The translations under genes were made by a program, and so were the position numbers. Source: Nonomuraea helvata (GTDB taxonomy: Bacteria; Actinomycetota; Actinomycetes; Streptosporangiales; Streptosporangiaceae). From it: DNA of 64,000 nucleotides. The notes beneath the pieces are model-generated. The model saw only the letters and a list, made by a program, of their open reading frames with translations. It had not been told where the DNA came from and made no database searches. Every line of letters begins with the position of its first letter. Within the stretch, counting starts at the first letter, position 1. Below, in pieces: positions 8,638 through 16,671 of this stretch. Where the stretch lies: the NCBI RefSeq assembly GCF_039535785.1, contig NZ_BAAAXV010000008.1:558001-622000 (forward strand), given 5' to 3'.

Positions 8638-10104
8638 ATGAACAACCCCCTGCGCGGCCTGGACACCGCCGGCCTGAACCGGCGCCAGATTCTCAGCCTC
8701 GCCGCCATGGCGGCGGCCGCCGTACCCCTCAGCGCCTGCGGGAGTGGCCCGCGCACCCGCCAGGCCGGTCCGACCTCCTCGGCGTCGAGCAGCTCCGAGG
8801 TGATCAACCCGGACCGGCCGGAGAGCGCGTTGTTCCCCTACGACGAGGCGGAGAAGCTCTTCGACTCGCTGCCGTGGCCCACGACCAAAGTGCCGGAACC
8901 CACCTCCAAGGTCACCGTCACCGTCGCGATCATCCCGGGTCAGCGGCACGAGGTGCGGCACGCCCAGTTCGCCAAGTTCTTCAAGAAGCGGCACCCGAAC
9001 ATCGAGATCAAGGTGGAGGTCACGCCGTTCGACGACTTCCGCACCAAGTACCTGACGGGCGCCGCCAGCGGGGTGCTGCCCGACGTGATGTACTCGCAGT
9101 TCCAGTGGGGGCAGAGCTTCATCAAGAACAACCTGTACCTCCCGCTGGACGACTTCATCGCGGAAACGCCCGACTTCAACCGCGCCGACTTCTCCAAGGC
9201 GGCGCTCAGCTACTGGGAGCGTGACGGCAAGCTCTACGCGCTGGGCACCGACTCGGCGCCCAAGCTGCTCTTCTACAACAAGGGGATCTTCGAGAAGGCG
9301 GGCGCCAAGGTGCCCGACGCCTCCTGGACCTGGGACAAGCTCATGGAGGCCGCGCGCGGGCTGGTCTCGGGCACGGGTGCGCAGAAGATCTTCGGGTTCA
9401 CGCCGGTGCCCAAGCCCACCAGCGACCTCACGGCGACGTTCCTGCTCGCCTTCGGCGGCCGCTACCTGACGGCCGACGAGCGCAAGTGCGTGATCGAGGA
9501 GCCGGCCAGCCGCGACGTCCTCAAGCGCTGGATGGACCTGCTGATCAAGGACAAGGCGATGCCGGACCTGGCCGAGACGCAGGCCACGGCGAAGGTCGAG
9601 CCGTTCACGCTGAACAGGGGAGCCCTGTACGTCGGCGGCGCGTGGAACATCGTCACCCTGCTCACCCTGCCGGCCGAGCAGCAGTTCGACTGGAGCCTGA
9701 CGCACGTGCCCAGCGGTCCCGAGGGCCGGTTCACCCCGGTCCTGGGCAGCGCCTTCGGCATCACCAGCAAGACCCGCAACCCCGAAGCGGCGTGGATCGT
9801 GCTCAACTCCCTGCGCTCCTACGCCGGTCACCGCTTCTTCCTCGACACCCCGCCGTCGCGGCTGTCGGCGTTCGAGGAGAACCTCCAGGCGCTCAAGCTC
9901 GACAAGGCGGTGATCGACACCACCAAGGAGTCGCTGCACAAGTACGGCACCAGCGACGGCGTGCTGAGGCTGCCCGCGACGCCCAAGCTCGAGGACCTGA
10001 CCAAGCCGATCTGGGAGCGGGTCATGTCGGGCTCGCTGTCGGTGGACGAAGGGCTCAAGCAGGTCACCGAGCGCGTCACTCCCATGCTGGCGGAGAACGT
10101 CTGA
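8638..10104 (+). CDS. Sugar ABC transporter substrate-binding lipoprotein
   Basis: 488 residues. The N-terminus has a Tat-like 'NRRQILSLA' and an Ala-rich hydrophobic stretch ending in the lipobox 'PLSAC', so it is probably exported by Tat and lipid-anchored. The mature part is a family 1 (MalE-like) extracellular solute-binding protein, with typical elements such as 'LPDVMYSQFQWG', 'LLFYNKGIFEKAG' and 'WTWDKLMEAA'. It lies 15 bases after the fucosidase and 2 bases before the first permease, in one operon. The ligand is likely a fucose-containing oligosaccharide by context, not by sequence. Confidence 0.92.
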   Translation: MNNPLRGLDTAGLNRRQILSLAAMAAAAVPLSACGSGPRTRQAGPTSSASSSSEVINPDRPESALFPYDEAEKLFDSLPWPTTKVPEPTSKVTVTVAIIPGQRHEVRHAQFAKFFKKRHPNIEIKVEVTPFDDFRTKYLTGAASGVLPDVMYSQFQWGQSFIKNNLYLPLDDFIAETPDFNRADFSKAALSYWERDGKLYALGTDSAPKLLFYNKGIFEKAGAKVPDASWTWDKLMEAARGLVSGTGAQKIFGFTPVPKPTSDLTATFLLAFGGRYLTADERKCVIEEPASRDVLKRWMDLLIKDKAMPDLAETQATAKVEPFTLNRGALYVGGAWNIVTLLTLPAEQQFDWSLTHVPSGPEGRFTPVLGSAFGITSKTRNPEAAWIVLNSLRSYAGHRFFLDTPPSRLSAFEENLQALKLDKAVIDTTKESLHKYGTSDGVLRLPATPKLEDLTKPIWERVMSGSLSVDEGLKQVTERVTPMLAENV

Positions 10105-10106
10105 TC

Positions 10107-10994
10107 ATGGCCGCCTCCCCGCTCGTCCGGCGCGAGGCCCGCCGGTTCCACCTGTTCGCCCTGCCGTGGACCATCGGCTTCGTCTTCTTCACCGGCGGGC
10201 CCATCATCGTGTCGCTGGTGCTCAGCTTCACCCGCTACGAGCTGCTGTCGGCCCCGGAGTGGGTGGGCCTGGACAACTACGTGCAACTGCTCCGGGATCC
10301 CGACTTCTGGGTGGCGACGAGGAACACCATCTACTTCGGCGCCGCCTCCGCCACGGCCGGGGTCGTCTACAGCCTCGCCGCGGCGCTGCTGCTCAACATC
10401 AAGCTGCGCGGGCAGGCGATCTTCCGCACGATCATCTACATGCCGTCGGTGATCTCCGGCATCGCCACCGCACTGCTCTGGATCCACGTGCTGCATCCCG
10501 ACTACGGCCTGGTCAACTACCTGATCGGTCTCCTGGGCGTGCAGGGGCCGGGGTGGTTGACCGACGCGAGCTGGGCGATCCCCGGCCTGGTCATCATGAC
10601 GACCTGGACCACCGGAAACGCGATGATCATCTTCCTGGCCGGTCTGCAGGGCGTGCCCGTCTCGCTGTACGAGGCCGCGCACATCGACGGCGCCGGCTGG
10701 TGGAGCAGGTTCAGGAACGTGACGGTCCCGATGATGTCGCCGGTCATCTTCTTCAACCTGGTCGTGGGATTCATCGGCAGCCTGCAGGCCTACCAGCTCA
10801 TCCTGTTCATGACCGACGGAGGGCCGGCCAACTCCACCCTGGTCCTGGGCCTGTACGTCTACCGCTACGCCTTCAAGTACTTCGAGATGGGCTACGCCTC
10901 GACGATCGCCTGGGCGCTGTTCTTCCTCGTCATCGTGTTCACCGTGATCCAGTTCGGGCTCGCGCGCCGCTGGGTCCACTACGAGGTCAAGTAG
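10107..10994 (+). CDS. Sugar ABC transporter permease (MalF-like)
   Basis: 295 residues with six predicted membrane helices. The cytoplasmic EAA loop 'YEAAHIDGAGWWSRFRNVTVPMM' region (near residue 190-212) is the coupling motif for the ATPase and identifies the MalF/UgpA family. 'FVGLDNY'-type sequence ('WVGLDNYVQLL') follows the first helix, as usual. The ATG at 10107 is 2 bases after the binding-protein stop. It pairs with the MalG-like permease at 11003. No ATP-binding gene is present; many actinomycete sugar importers share one MsiK-type ATPase encoded elsewhere. Confidence 0.92.
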   Translation: MAASPLVRREARRFHLFALPWTIGFVFFTGGPIIVSLVLSFTRYELLSAPEWVGLDNYVQLLRDPDFWVATRNTIYFGAASATAGVVYSLAAALLLNIKLRGQAIFRTIIYMPSVISGIATALLWIHVLHPDYGLVNYLIGLLGVQGPGWLTDASWAIPGLVIMTTWTTGNAMIIFLAGLQGVPVSLYEAAHIDGAGWWSRFRNVTVPMMSPVIFFNLVVGFIGSLQAYQLILFMTDGGPANSTLVLGLYVYRYAFKYFEMGYASTIAWALFFLVIVFTVIQFGLARRWVHYEVK

Positions 10995-11002
10995 GTCACG
11001 AG

Positions 11003-11902
11003 ATGGCAATCAAGGTCCTGCCCGCACAGGCCCGCCCGGTGGAGAAGCGGCCCGCGGCCCCCGCCCAGGCCGAGCGGATCCGCCGGGTCCAGCGTCTGAC
11101 GGCCTACGCGCTCCTCGTCCTGGCCTCGGCGGCCAGCCTGCTTCCCCTGCTGTGGATGCTCACCACCGCGCTCAAACCGGCCGGAGCCGTGCTGGAGTTT
11201 CCGCCGAGGTTCATCCCCGACGTCTTCACCTGGTCCAACTTCCCGGACGCGTGGATGAGCCTGCCCTTCAACACCTTCCTGGTCAACAGCGTGGTGGTGA
11301 CCACGCTGTCGATCGTGGGCAATCTCATCTCCTGCATCCTGCCCGCCTACGCCTTCGCGCGGCTGCGCTCGCGGATGCGCGGCATGGCCTTCACGCTGAT
11401 GCTGGGCACGATGATGATCCCCGCGCAGGTGGTCATCGTGCCGCGGTTCCTCCTGTTCTCCAAGCTGGATCTGGTGGACACCTTCTGGCCGCTGTTCCTG
11501 CCCAACTTCTTCGGCACCGCGCTGTACATCTTCCTGCTCCGGCAGTTCTTCACCACGATCCCGCAGGAACTGGTGGAGGCGGCCCGCATCGACGGGGCGG
11601 GGGAACTGCGGATCCTCTGGCGGATCATGATCCCGCTGTCCAAACCGGCGATCGCGACCGTGACGCTGCTGTCGTTCGTCGGGGCCTGGGGCGAGTACAT
11701 CGACCCGCTGATCTACCTGCGCTCGACGGAGAACTACACGATCCCGCTCGGCATCTCGCTGTTCCGCGGCCAGTACTCCGACGACTACAACCTCATGATG
11801 GCGGTGTCCATCCTGGCGCTGGTTCCGGTCATCGTGGTGTTCCTGGCGGCGCAGAAGTACTTCATCAGGGGGATCATGCTCACCGGCATAGCGGGAAGGT
11901 AG
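11003..11902 (+). CDS. Sugar ABC transporter permease (MalG-like)
   Basis: 299 residues, six membrane helices, with the EAA loop 'VEAARIDGAGELRILWRI' about 90 residues from the C-terminus and the characteristic 'WGEYIDPLIYL' stretch afterwards. The N-terminal 30 residues are Pro/Ala-rich and cytoplasmic. The ATG at 11003 lies 8 bases past the previous permease stop. It is the last gene of the fucosidase import operon; a good hairpin follows at 11919. Together the two permeases form the heterodimeric channel for the sugar recognised by the lipoprotein at 8638. Confidence 0.92.
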   Translation: MAIKVLPAQARPVEKRPAAPAQAERIRRVQRLTAYALLVLASAASLLPLLWMLTTALKPAGAVLEFPPRFIPDVFTWSNFPDAWMSLPFNTFLVNSVVVTTLSIVGNLISCILPAYAFARLRSRMRGMAFTLMLGTMMIPAQVVIVPRFLLFSKLDLVDTFWPLFLPNFFGTALYIFLLRQFFTTIPQELVEAARIDGAGELRILWRIMIPLSKPAIATVTLLSFVGAWGEYIDPLIYLRSTENYTIPLGISLFRGQYSDDYNLMMAVSILALVPVIVVFLAAQKYFIRGIMLTGIAGR

Positions 11903-11918
11903 CCCCCGGGCATGTTCG

Positions 11919-11947
11919 GCAGGGCTCGCTCGAAGGGCGAACCCTGC
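11919..11947. terminator. Hairpin terminator after fucosidase/ABC operon
   Basis: GCAGGGCTCGCT (11919-11930) pairs with GGGCGAACCCTGC (11935-11947) with one mismatch and a 4-base loop. It sits 16 bases after the last permease stop and just beyond the sulfotransferase remnant. Confidence 0.6.
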
Positions 11948-11969
11948 TGTGCTCAGCGCCCCCGTACGA

Positions 11970-12254
11970 TCAGCCGCAGCAGCCGCCGCGGCCGTTTCGC
12001 GCGGAATGCCCCCGCTCGTTGACCTGCGGAAACGGCACGTCGGGCACGGGCCAGTCGACGGCGGACCGGAATCCCGCGAACAGCGTGTCCCAGTCGTAGG
12101 AGCGCCCCTCGCCGATGTCCAGCCACTGTCGCACGCGGTACGGCTCCGCGATGACCGTCGACATGTGGTAGCAGGGCCCGTAACCGAGGATCTCGAGCGC
12201 CGTCTGCAGGGACCTCGTGCCCGTACGGCCGAAGCCCGCGCCGATCACCTTCAC
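11970..12254 (-). pseudogene. Truncated sulfotransferase-family fragment
   Basis: The open frame of 94 residues starts 'VKVIGAGFGRTGTRSL', an excellent match to the N-terminal PAPS-binding P-loop-like region of actinomycete sulfotransferase-family proteins, normally 210-280 residues long. It continues through 'GYGPCYHM' and 'LFAGFRSAVDW'. After that the expected 'YPDAKVLLTVRDP' segment is missing and is replaced by an unrelated tail ending 'GRGGCCG'. Only the first third of the family is left, so this is probably a deletion remnant. The GTG at 12254 matches the family start. Its broken end abuts the terminator of the sugar operon, which suggests that operon or an earlier rearrangement removed the rest. 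Confidence 0.75.
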
Positions 12255-12374
12255 CTGGTGCTCACCGCCTTGCGCGTCTCTGATGCGGCTCTGATCTGTG
12301 CTGTCTACCGTCGCGATGAATCCCGATAAACGGCCTGTACGCCTACCGCCGATCAAAGCACAGAGGAGCCGCAC

Positions 12375-14030
12375 ATGCTCTTCCCGAGTTCCCTTCTCGA
12401 CGCGCTGCGCGAGACGCCCGGCAGCACGGCCTTCGAGCACGGCGACAGGACCGTCTCCCGGGGCGAGCTGCTGGAGCTGATCGGGCGGCTGGCCGGCGCG
12501 TTGCGTGCGGCGGGCCTCGGTCCGGGACGGGCGGTCGCGATCGGCACGGCCGTCACGCCCGAGTCGTTCGCCGCGCACATGGCCGCCCACGCGCTGGGCT
12601 GCCGCGTGGTCGGCATCCGGCCCGGGTACCCGGAGGGGCAGCTCGCCCACATCCTCGGGATGGACGTCGACGCCCTCCTCGTGGACTCAGCGACCGGCCC
12701 CGCGACCGGCCCCGCGACCGGCCCCGCGACCGGCCCCGCGACCGGCCCCGCGACCGGTCCCGCGACCGGTCCCGCGACCGGCCCCGCGACCGGCCCCGCG
12801 ACCGGTCCCGCGACCGGCCCCGCAGCCGACCCCGCGACGGCCGCGCCCGACCTGGTCAGGGCCGCGGCGCGCCATCTGCCCGGAAAGCCCGTGTTACGCC
12901 TTGACGAGCTCCTGCGGCACCCCGGCGACGGCAGGGCGCTGGACGTGGCGGCCCGCCCCGACGACGTGGCGCTGCTGACCTTCACCAGCGGCAGCACCGG
13001 CCGGCCCAAAGGGTGCGCGATCACGTACCGGGCGCTCACCGAGCACTGGCTGTGGCAGCCGCGCCGGTGGTCGCCCGTCGCGGCCCGGCTCGCCAGGGGA
13101 TTCGAGCGTTACCTGCTGTTCGGCACGCTCGCCAGCATGGTCGTCATGGAGTTCGTGGCCCCGTGCCTGCTCGGCGGCGGCACCGCGGTGATCCACGAGG
13201 ACGACGGGCGGCCCATGTTCCCGTACGCGATCGAGCGCTACCGGATCACCGGCTCGATCATCACCGTGCCGAAACTTTCCCAGATGCTGAAATTTCTGGA
13301 TGAGGTGGATGTGAGTAGCCTGCGGGCGCTGATGGTGTCCGGCTCGCCGATCAGCCCCCGGCGGCTGGCCGCGGCGGCCCAGAGGCTCGGGCCCGTCGTC
13401 TACCAGGGGTACGGGCAGACGGAGGCGGGCAACATCGCCATGCTCACCCCGGAACACATCGCCGCGGGCGTGCTGGAGCCGGTTGGCCGCCCGCACCCCG
13501 GGGTCGAGATCAGCGTGCGCGACGAGGACGGCGAGGAGGTCACTCGCCACACCCAAGGCGAGATCCACGTACGCAGCCCGTACCTGATGAAGGGCTACTG
13601 GGGCGACGATGAGGAGACCCGCGCGACCCTGCGGGACGGTTGGCTGCGCACCCGCGACCTCGGCCATGTGGACGAGGACGGATTCCTCCACCTGGCGGGC
13701 CGCTCCCGCGACGTGGTCATGGTCAACGCGATGGTCGTGTACGCCGGCCCGATCGAGCGCGTGCTGACCGCTCACCCCGACGTGGACGAGGCGTACGTGG
13801 TGGGCGCCCCCGACGAGGGCACCGGCGAGGCCGTGCACGCGTTCGTCGTCCCGTCCGCGGGACGGGCTCCCGGCCGCGACGCCCTGAGAGCGCTGGTACG
13901 GCAGGAGCTCGGCGAGGACAGCGTCCCTCAGACGATCACCATCGTGTCCGCCGTCCCGCTCGCCACCAGCGGAAAGCCCGACAAACGCGCCCTCTCTGAG
14001 CAAATTCTGAGAATTGCCCGCCAACACTGA
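12375..14030 (+). CDS. Acyl-adenylating enzyme (AMP-dependent synthetase/ligase) with ATGP repeat
   Basis: 551 residues of the ANL superfamily. Core motifs are present: the phosphate loop 'TFTSGSTGRPKG' (about 202-213), 'GYGQTEAGNIA' (A5), 'LRTRDLGHVDEDGFL' (A7), 'LAGRSRDVVMV' (A8) and 'TSGKPDKRAL' with the A10 catalytic Lys. It activates a carboxylate to an acyl-AMP and probably an acyl-CoA or carrier thioester. The substrate is unknown. GAGGAG precedes the ATG by 6 bases. Residues about 106-149 are an 11-fold Ala-Thr-Gly-Pro repeat in the N-terminal subdomain, between 'DALLVDS' and 'DLVRAAARHL'. This is an insertion not expected in the family. It heads a packed run of oxidative genes up to 19309. 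Confidence 0.9.
   Translation: MLFPSSLLDALRETPGSTAFEHGDRTVSRGELLELIGRLAGALRAAGLGPGRAVAIGTAVTPESFAAHMAAHALGCRVVGIRPGYPEGQLAHILGMDVDALLVDSATGPATGPATGPATGPATGPATGPATGPATGPATGPATGPATGPAADPATAAPDLVRAAARHLPGKPVLRLDELLRHPGDGRALDVAARPDDVALLTFTSGSTGRPKGCAITYRALTEHWLWQPRRWSPVAARLARGFERYLLFGTLASMVVMEFVAPCLLGGGTAVIHEDDGRPMFPYAIERYRITGSIITVPKLSQMLKFLDEVDVSSLRALMVSGSPISPRRLAAAAQRLGPVVYQGYGQTEAGNIAMLTPEHIAAGVLEPVGRPHPGVEISVRDEDGEEVTRHTQGEIHVRSPYLMKGYWGDDEETRATLRDGWLRTRDLGHVDEDGFLHLAGRSRDVVMVNAMVVYAGPIERVLTAHPDVDEAYVVGAPDEGTGEAVHAFVVPSAGRAPGRDALRALVRQELGEDSVPQTITIVSAVPLATSGKPDKRALSEQILRIARQH
12690..12821 (+). repeat. 12-base minisatellite, 11 units, in frame inside adenylating enzyme
   Basis: Eleven consecutive units of GCGACCGGYCCC, differing only by C or T at position 9, are followed by one degenerate unit (12822-12833). 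Each encodes Ala-Thr-Gly-Pro. A 12-base period keeps the frame whatever the copy number. Confidence 0.97.
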
Positions 14031-14069
14031 CGTTGACCGTTCAATCACATCGCTGTGACGGAGGCGTCA

Positions 14070-15626
14070 GTGCCGGACACGACCCTGGACCACCTGGTGA
14101 TCGGCGCGGGCCCGGCGGGCCTGCAACTGGGGTACTTCCTGCAGCAGCAGGGGCGGGACTACCTGATCCTCGAGGCGGGTCCCGCACCGGGGCAGTTCTT
14201 CCGCACGTTCCCGCGCCATCGCACGCTCATCTCGAGCAACAAGAAGCACACCGGGTGGGACGACCCCGAGCTCAACCTCAGGATGGACTGGAACTCGCTG
14301 CTGTCGGACGACCCGGACCTGCTGTTCACCCGCTACAGCGACCGGTACTTCCCGCCCGCCGACGACATGGTCCGCTACCTGTCCGACTTCGCCGGCAAGT
14401 GCGGCCTGCGCATCGCGTACGGCTCACGTGTGGTCCGCATCGACCGATCGGGCCTGTTCCAGGTGACGGACGAGTCCGGCCGCAGGTACGAGGCGAAGCA
14501 GATCACCGTCGCGACCGGCGTCACCCAGGCCAACATCCCGCCCATCCCCGGCATCGAGACCGCCGAGCTGTACGCCACCGCCTCCGTCGACCCGGCTGAT
14601 TACCTCAACCAGCGGGTGCTCATCATCGGCAAGGGCAACTCGGCCTTCGAGACGGCAGACAACCTCATCGAGACCGCCGCGGTGATCCACGTCGCGGGCC
14701 CGCACTCGGTGCGCATGGCCTGGCGGACGCACTACGTCGGCCACCTGCGCGCGGTCAACAACGGCCTGCTGGACACCTACCAGCTCAAGTCGCAGAACGC
14801 GATCCTCGACGGCGACATCAAGCGCATCGAGCGGAAACCGGACGGCACGTACCTGGTGACGGTCTCCTTCGCCCGGGTGAACGAGGTCACCAAGGACATC
14901 CCGTACGACCGCGTGATCCTCTGCACCGGCTTCCGCTTCGACGCGTCCCTCTTCGGCGACGGCTGCCGGCCCGAGCTGGTGATCAACGACAGGTTCCCGG
15001 CGCTCACCCCGGCCTACGAGTCCGTCAACGTGCCGGATCTCCACTTCGCCGGGACGATCACGCAGTCGCGCGACTTCAAGCACGGCACCAGCGGCTTCAT
15101 CCACGGCTTCAGGTACGGGGTCCGCGCGCTGCACCGCGTCCTGGAGTCCCGCTACCACGACGTGCCCTGGCCCGCCAAAGAGCTGCCCGCCGACCCGGCG
15201 GCGCTCGCGGCCGCGGTCCTGGAGCGGGTCAATCGCACGTCGGCGCTGTGGCAGCAGTTCGGCCTGCTCGCCGACGTCATCGTGCTCGACAACGGCGCCG
15301 CCCGCTACCTGGAGGAGCTGCCGTACGACCTGCAGGGCCCGCCGATCGGCGACCGCGGCCACTTCGCGATCACCCTCGAGTACGGCCCCGACCACGACAA
15401 GATCGACCCCTTCGACATCGAGGTGGGCCGCATCCGGCAGAGCGACTCGGCCCGCGCCCACGAGGGCCACTACCTCCACCCCGTAGTCCGCCACCACGTG
15501 CCCGGGCAGGCCCCGGTCGCCCACCACATCACCGAGAACCTGGAGAACGAGTGGACCTCCCCGGAGATCCACGTCGAGCCGCTGCGCGCCTTCTTCGCCC
15601 GCCGCACGGCCGCGGTTCCGGTGTGA
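14070..15626 (+). CDS. FOXRED2-like FAD/NAD(P)-binding oxidoreductase
   Basis: 518 residues. Two dinucleotide-binding motifs are visible: 'VIGAGPAGLQLGYFLQQQGRDY' begins the FAD domain (about residues 9-30) and 'VLIIGKGNSAFETADNL' is the NAD(P)H site (near 188). Further landmarks such as 'FPRHRTLISSNKKHTG', 'LRMDWNSLLSDDP', 'RTHYVGHLRAVNNGLLDTYQLKS', 'GFIHGFRYGVRA' and 'FGLLADVIVL' closely resemble my memory of vertebrate FOXRED2 (ERFAD), far more than ordinary YUCCA-type monooxygenases. The start is the GTG at 14070 with GGAGG 5 bases upstream. The role is unknown; N- or S-oxidation, Baeyer-Villiger-type chemistry, or disulfide redox are possible. Its stop overlaps the next start (TGATG), so it is translationally coupled to the hydroxyacid oxidase. 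Confidence 0.85.
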   Translation: MPDTTLDHLVIGAGPAGLQLGYFLQQQGRDYLILEAGPAPGQFFRTFPRHRTLISSNKKHTGWDDPELNLRMDWNSLLSDDPDLLFTRYSDRYFPPADDMVRYLSDFAGKCGLRIAYGSRVVRIDRSGLFQVTDESGRRYEAKQITVATGVTQANIPPIPGIETAELYATASVDPADYLNQRVLIIGKGNSAFETADNLIETAAVIHVAGPHSVRMAWRTHYVGHLRAVNNGLLDTYQLKSQNAILDGDIKRIERKPDGTYLVTVSFARVNEVTKDIPYDRVILCTGFRFDASLFGDGCRPELVINDRFPALTPAYESVNVPDLHFAGTITQSRDFKHGTSGFIHGFRYGVRALHRVLESRYHDVPWPAKELPADPAALAAAVLERVNRTSALWQQFGLLADVIVLDNGAARYLEELPYDLQGPPIGDRGHFAITLEYGPDHDKIDPFDIEVGRIRQSDSARAHEGHYLHPVVRHHVPGQAPVAHHITENLENEWTSPEIHVEPLRAFFARRTAAVPV

Positions 15627-16669
15627 TGGAGCGGTTGAGCCTGCGCGAGTTCGAGGCCGCGGCCCACGACCGCCTCGAGCCCGCCCACTACGACTACTTC
15701 GCAGGCGGGGCAGGAGACGAGATCACCGTGCGCGCGAACGAGGTCGCGTTCGAACGCCTCGGCCTGCTGCCCAGGGTGCTGCGCGGCACGGTCAAGCTCC
15801 AGACGGGCGTGACCCTGCTCGGCAGCCGCGCGGCCATGCCCGTGCTGGTGGCGCCGACCGCGTTCCACCGGCTCGCCGACCCGGAGGGCGAGCGGGCCAC
15901 GGCGCGGGCGGCCGCCGCCGCGGAGACGATCATGATTGTCAGCATGGCCGCGACCGTCGCCGTCGAGGACGTGGCCGCCGCCGCGCCCGGAGCCCGGCTC
16001 TGGTTCCAGCTGTACGTGCAGCCGGACCCGGCCTTCACCGAGGCCGTCGTGCGCCGCGCAGAGGCGGCCGGCTGCGGGGCGCTGGTCGTCACCGTGGACT
16101 CGCCCGTGCTCGGCCTGCGCGAGCGGGACCTGCGCAACGGCTTCCACGACCTGCCCGAGCACCTGTGCTGCGAGAACATGCGCGACGGCGACCGGGTGCG
16201 CCCGATCGCCATGTCGCCCGGGCTGTCGTGGGAGCACATCGACCGGCTCAGGGACATGACCGCGCTGCCGATCGTGCTCAAAGGGATCACGCATCCCGAG
16301 GACGCCCGGCTCGCCCTCGGCCACGGCGTCTCGGCGATCATGGTCTCGAACCACGGCGGACGGCAGCTCGACACCGTCCCCGCCACGATCGACCTGCTGC
16401 CGGACGTCGTCGCGGCGGTCGGCGGAGCCGTGCCCGTGCTGCTGGACGGCGGCGTCAGGCGGGGCACCGACGTGCTGAAGGCGCTGGCGCTCGGGGCCGC
16501 GGCGGTCGCGGTCGGCCGCCCGGTGATCTGGGGGCTGGCCGCGGACGGCGAGCGGGGGGTGACCCGCGTGCTCGGCCGGTTGCGCGCGGAGGTCGAGCAC
16601 GCGCTCACCCTGTGCGGCTGCGCGTCCGTCAGCGACCTCGAGCCGGGCATGGTGCGACGGCTGTGTTGA
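15626..16669 (+). CDS. FMN-dependent alpha-hydroxyacid oxidase
   Basis: 347 residues forming a single FMN-binding TIM barrel. The N-terminal 'YDYFAGGAGDE' contains the active-site Tyr region; 'LVVTVDSPVLG' follows, then 'VLKGITHPEDA' with the FMN Lys, and the signature 'SNHGGRQLD' with the catalytic His base. 'LLDGGVRRGTDVLKALALGA' and 'VGRPVIWGL' close the phosphate site. The family (glycolate oxidase, lactate oxidase, mandelate or hydroxymandelate oxidase) oxidises L-alpha-hydroxyacids to alpha-ketoacids. The ATG overlaps the previous stop by one base. Next to an adenylating enzyme and a P450 it may act on a mandelate-like intermediate, which is inference. A second, different paralogue is at 30108-31274. 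Confidence 0.9.
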   Translation: MERLSLREFEAAAHDRLEPAHYDYFAGGAGDEITVRANEVAFERLGLLPRVLRGTVKLQTGVTLLGSRAAMPVLVAPTAFHRLADPEGERATARAAAAAETIMIVSMAATVAVEDVAAAAPGARLWFQLYVQPDPAFTEAVVRRAEAAGCGALVVTVDSPVLGLRERDLRNGFHDLPEHLCCENMRDGDRVRPIAMSPGLSWEHIDRLRDMTALPIVLKGITHPEDARLALGHGVSAIMVSNHGGRQLDTVPATIDLLPDVVAAVGGAVPVLLDGGVRRGTDVLKALALGAAAVAVGRPVIWGLAADGERGVTRVLGRLRAEVEHALTLCGCASVSDLEPGMVRRLC

Positions 16670-16671
16670 TC

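Noticed and set aside
12690..12833. Possible CRISPR array or transposon end because of regular repeats
   Set aside because: The units are contiguous 12-mers without spacers and remain in frame within a clear coding sequence.
14070..15626. CreE/FzmM-type nitrosuccinate synthase, with the adenylating enzyme as a CreM-like diazotising partner
   Set aside because: The needed lyase (CreD type) is missing and the sequence landmarks resemble FOXRED2 more than aspartate N-oxygenases. I could not run a search to test this.
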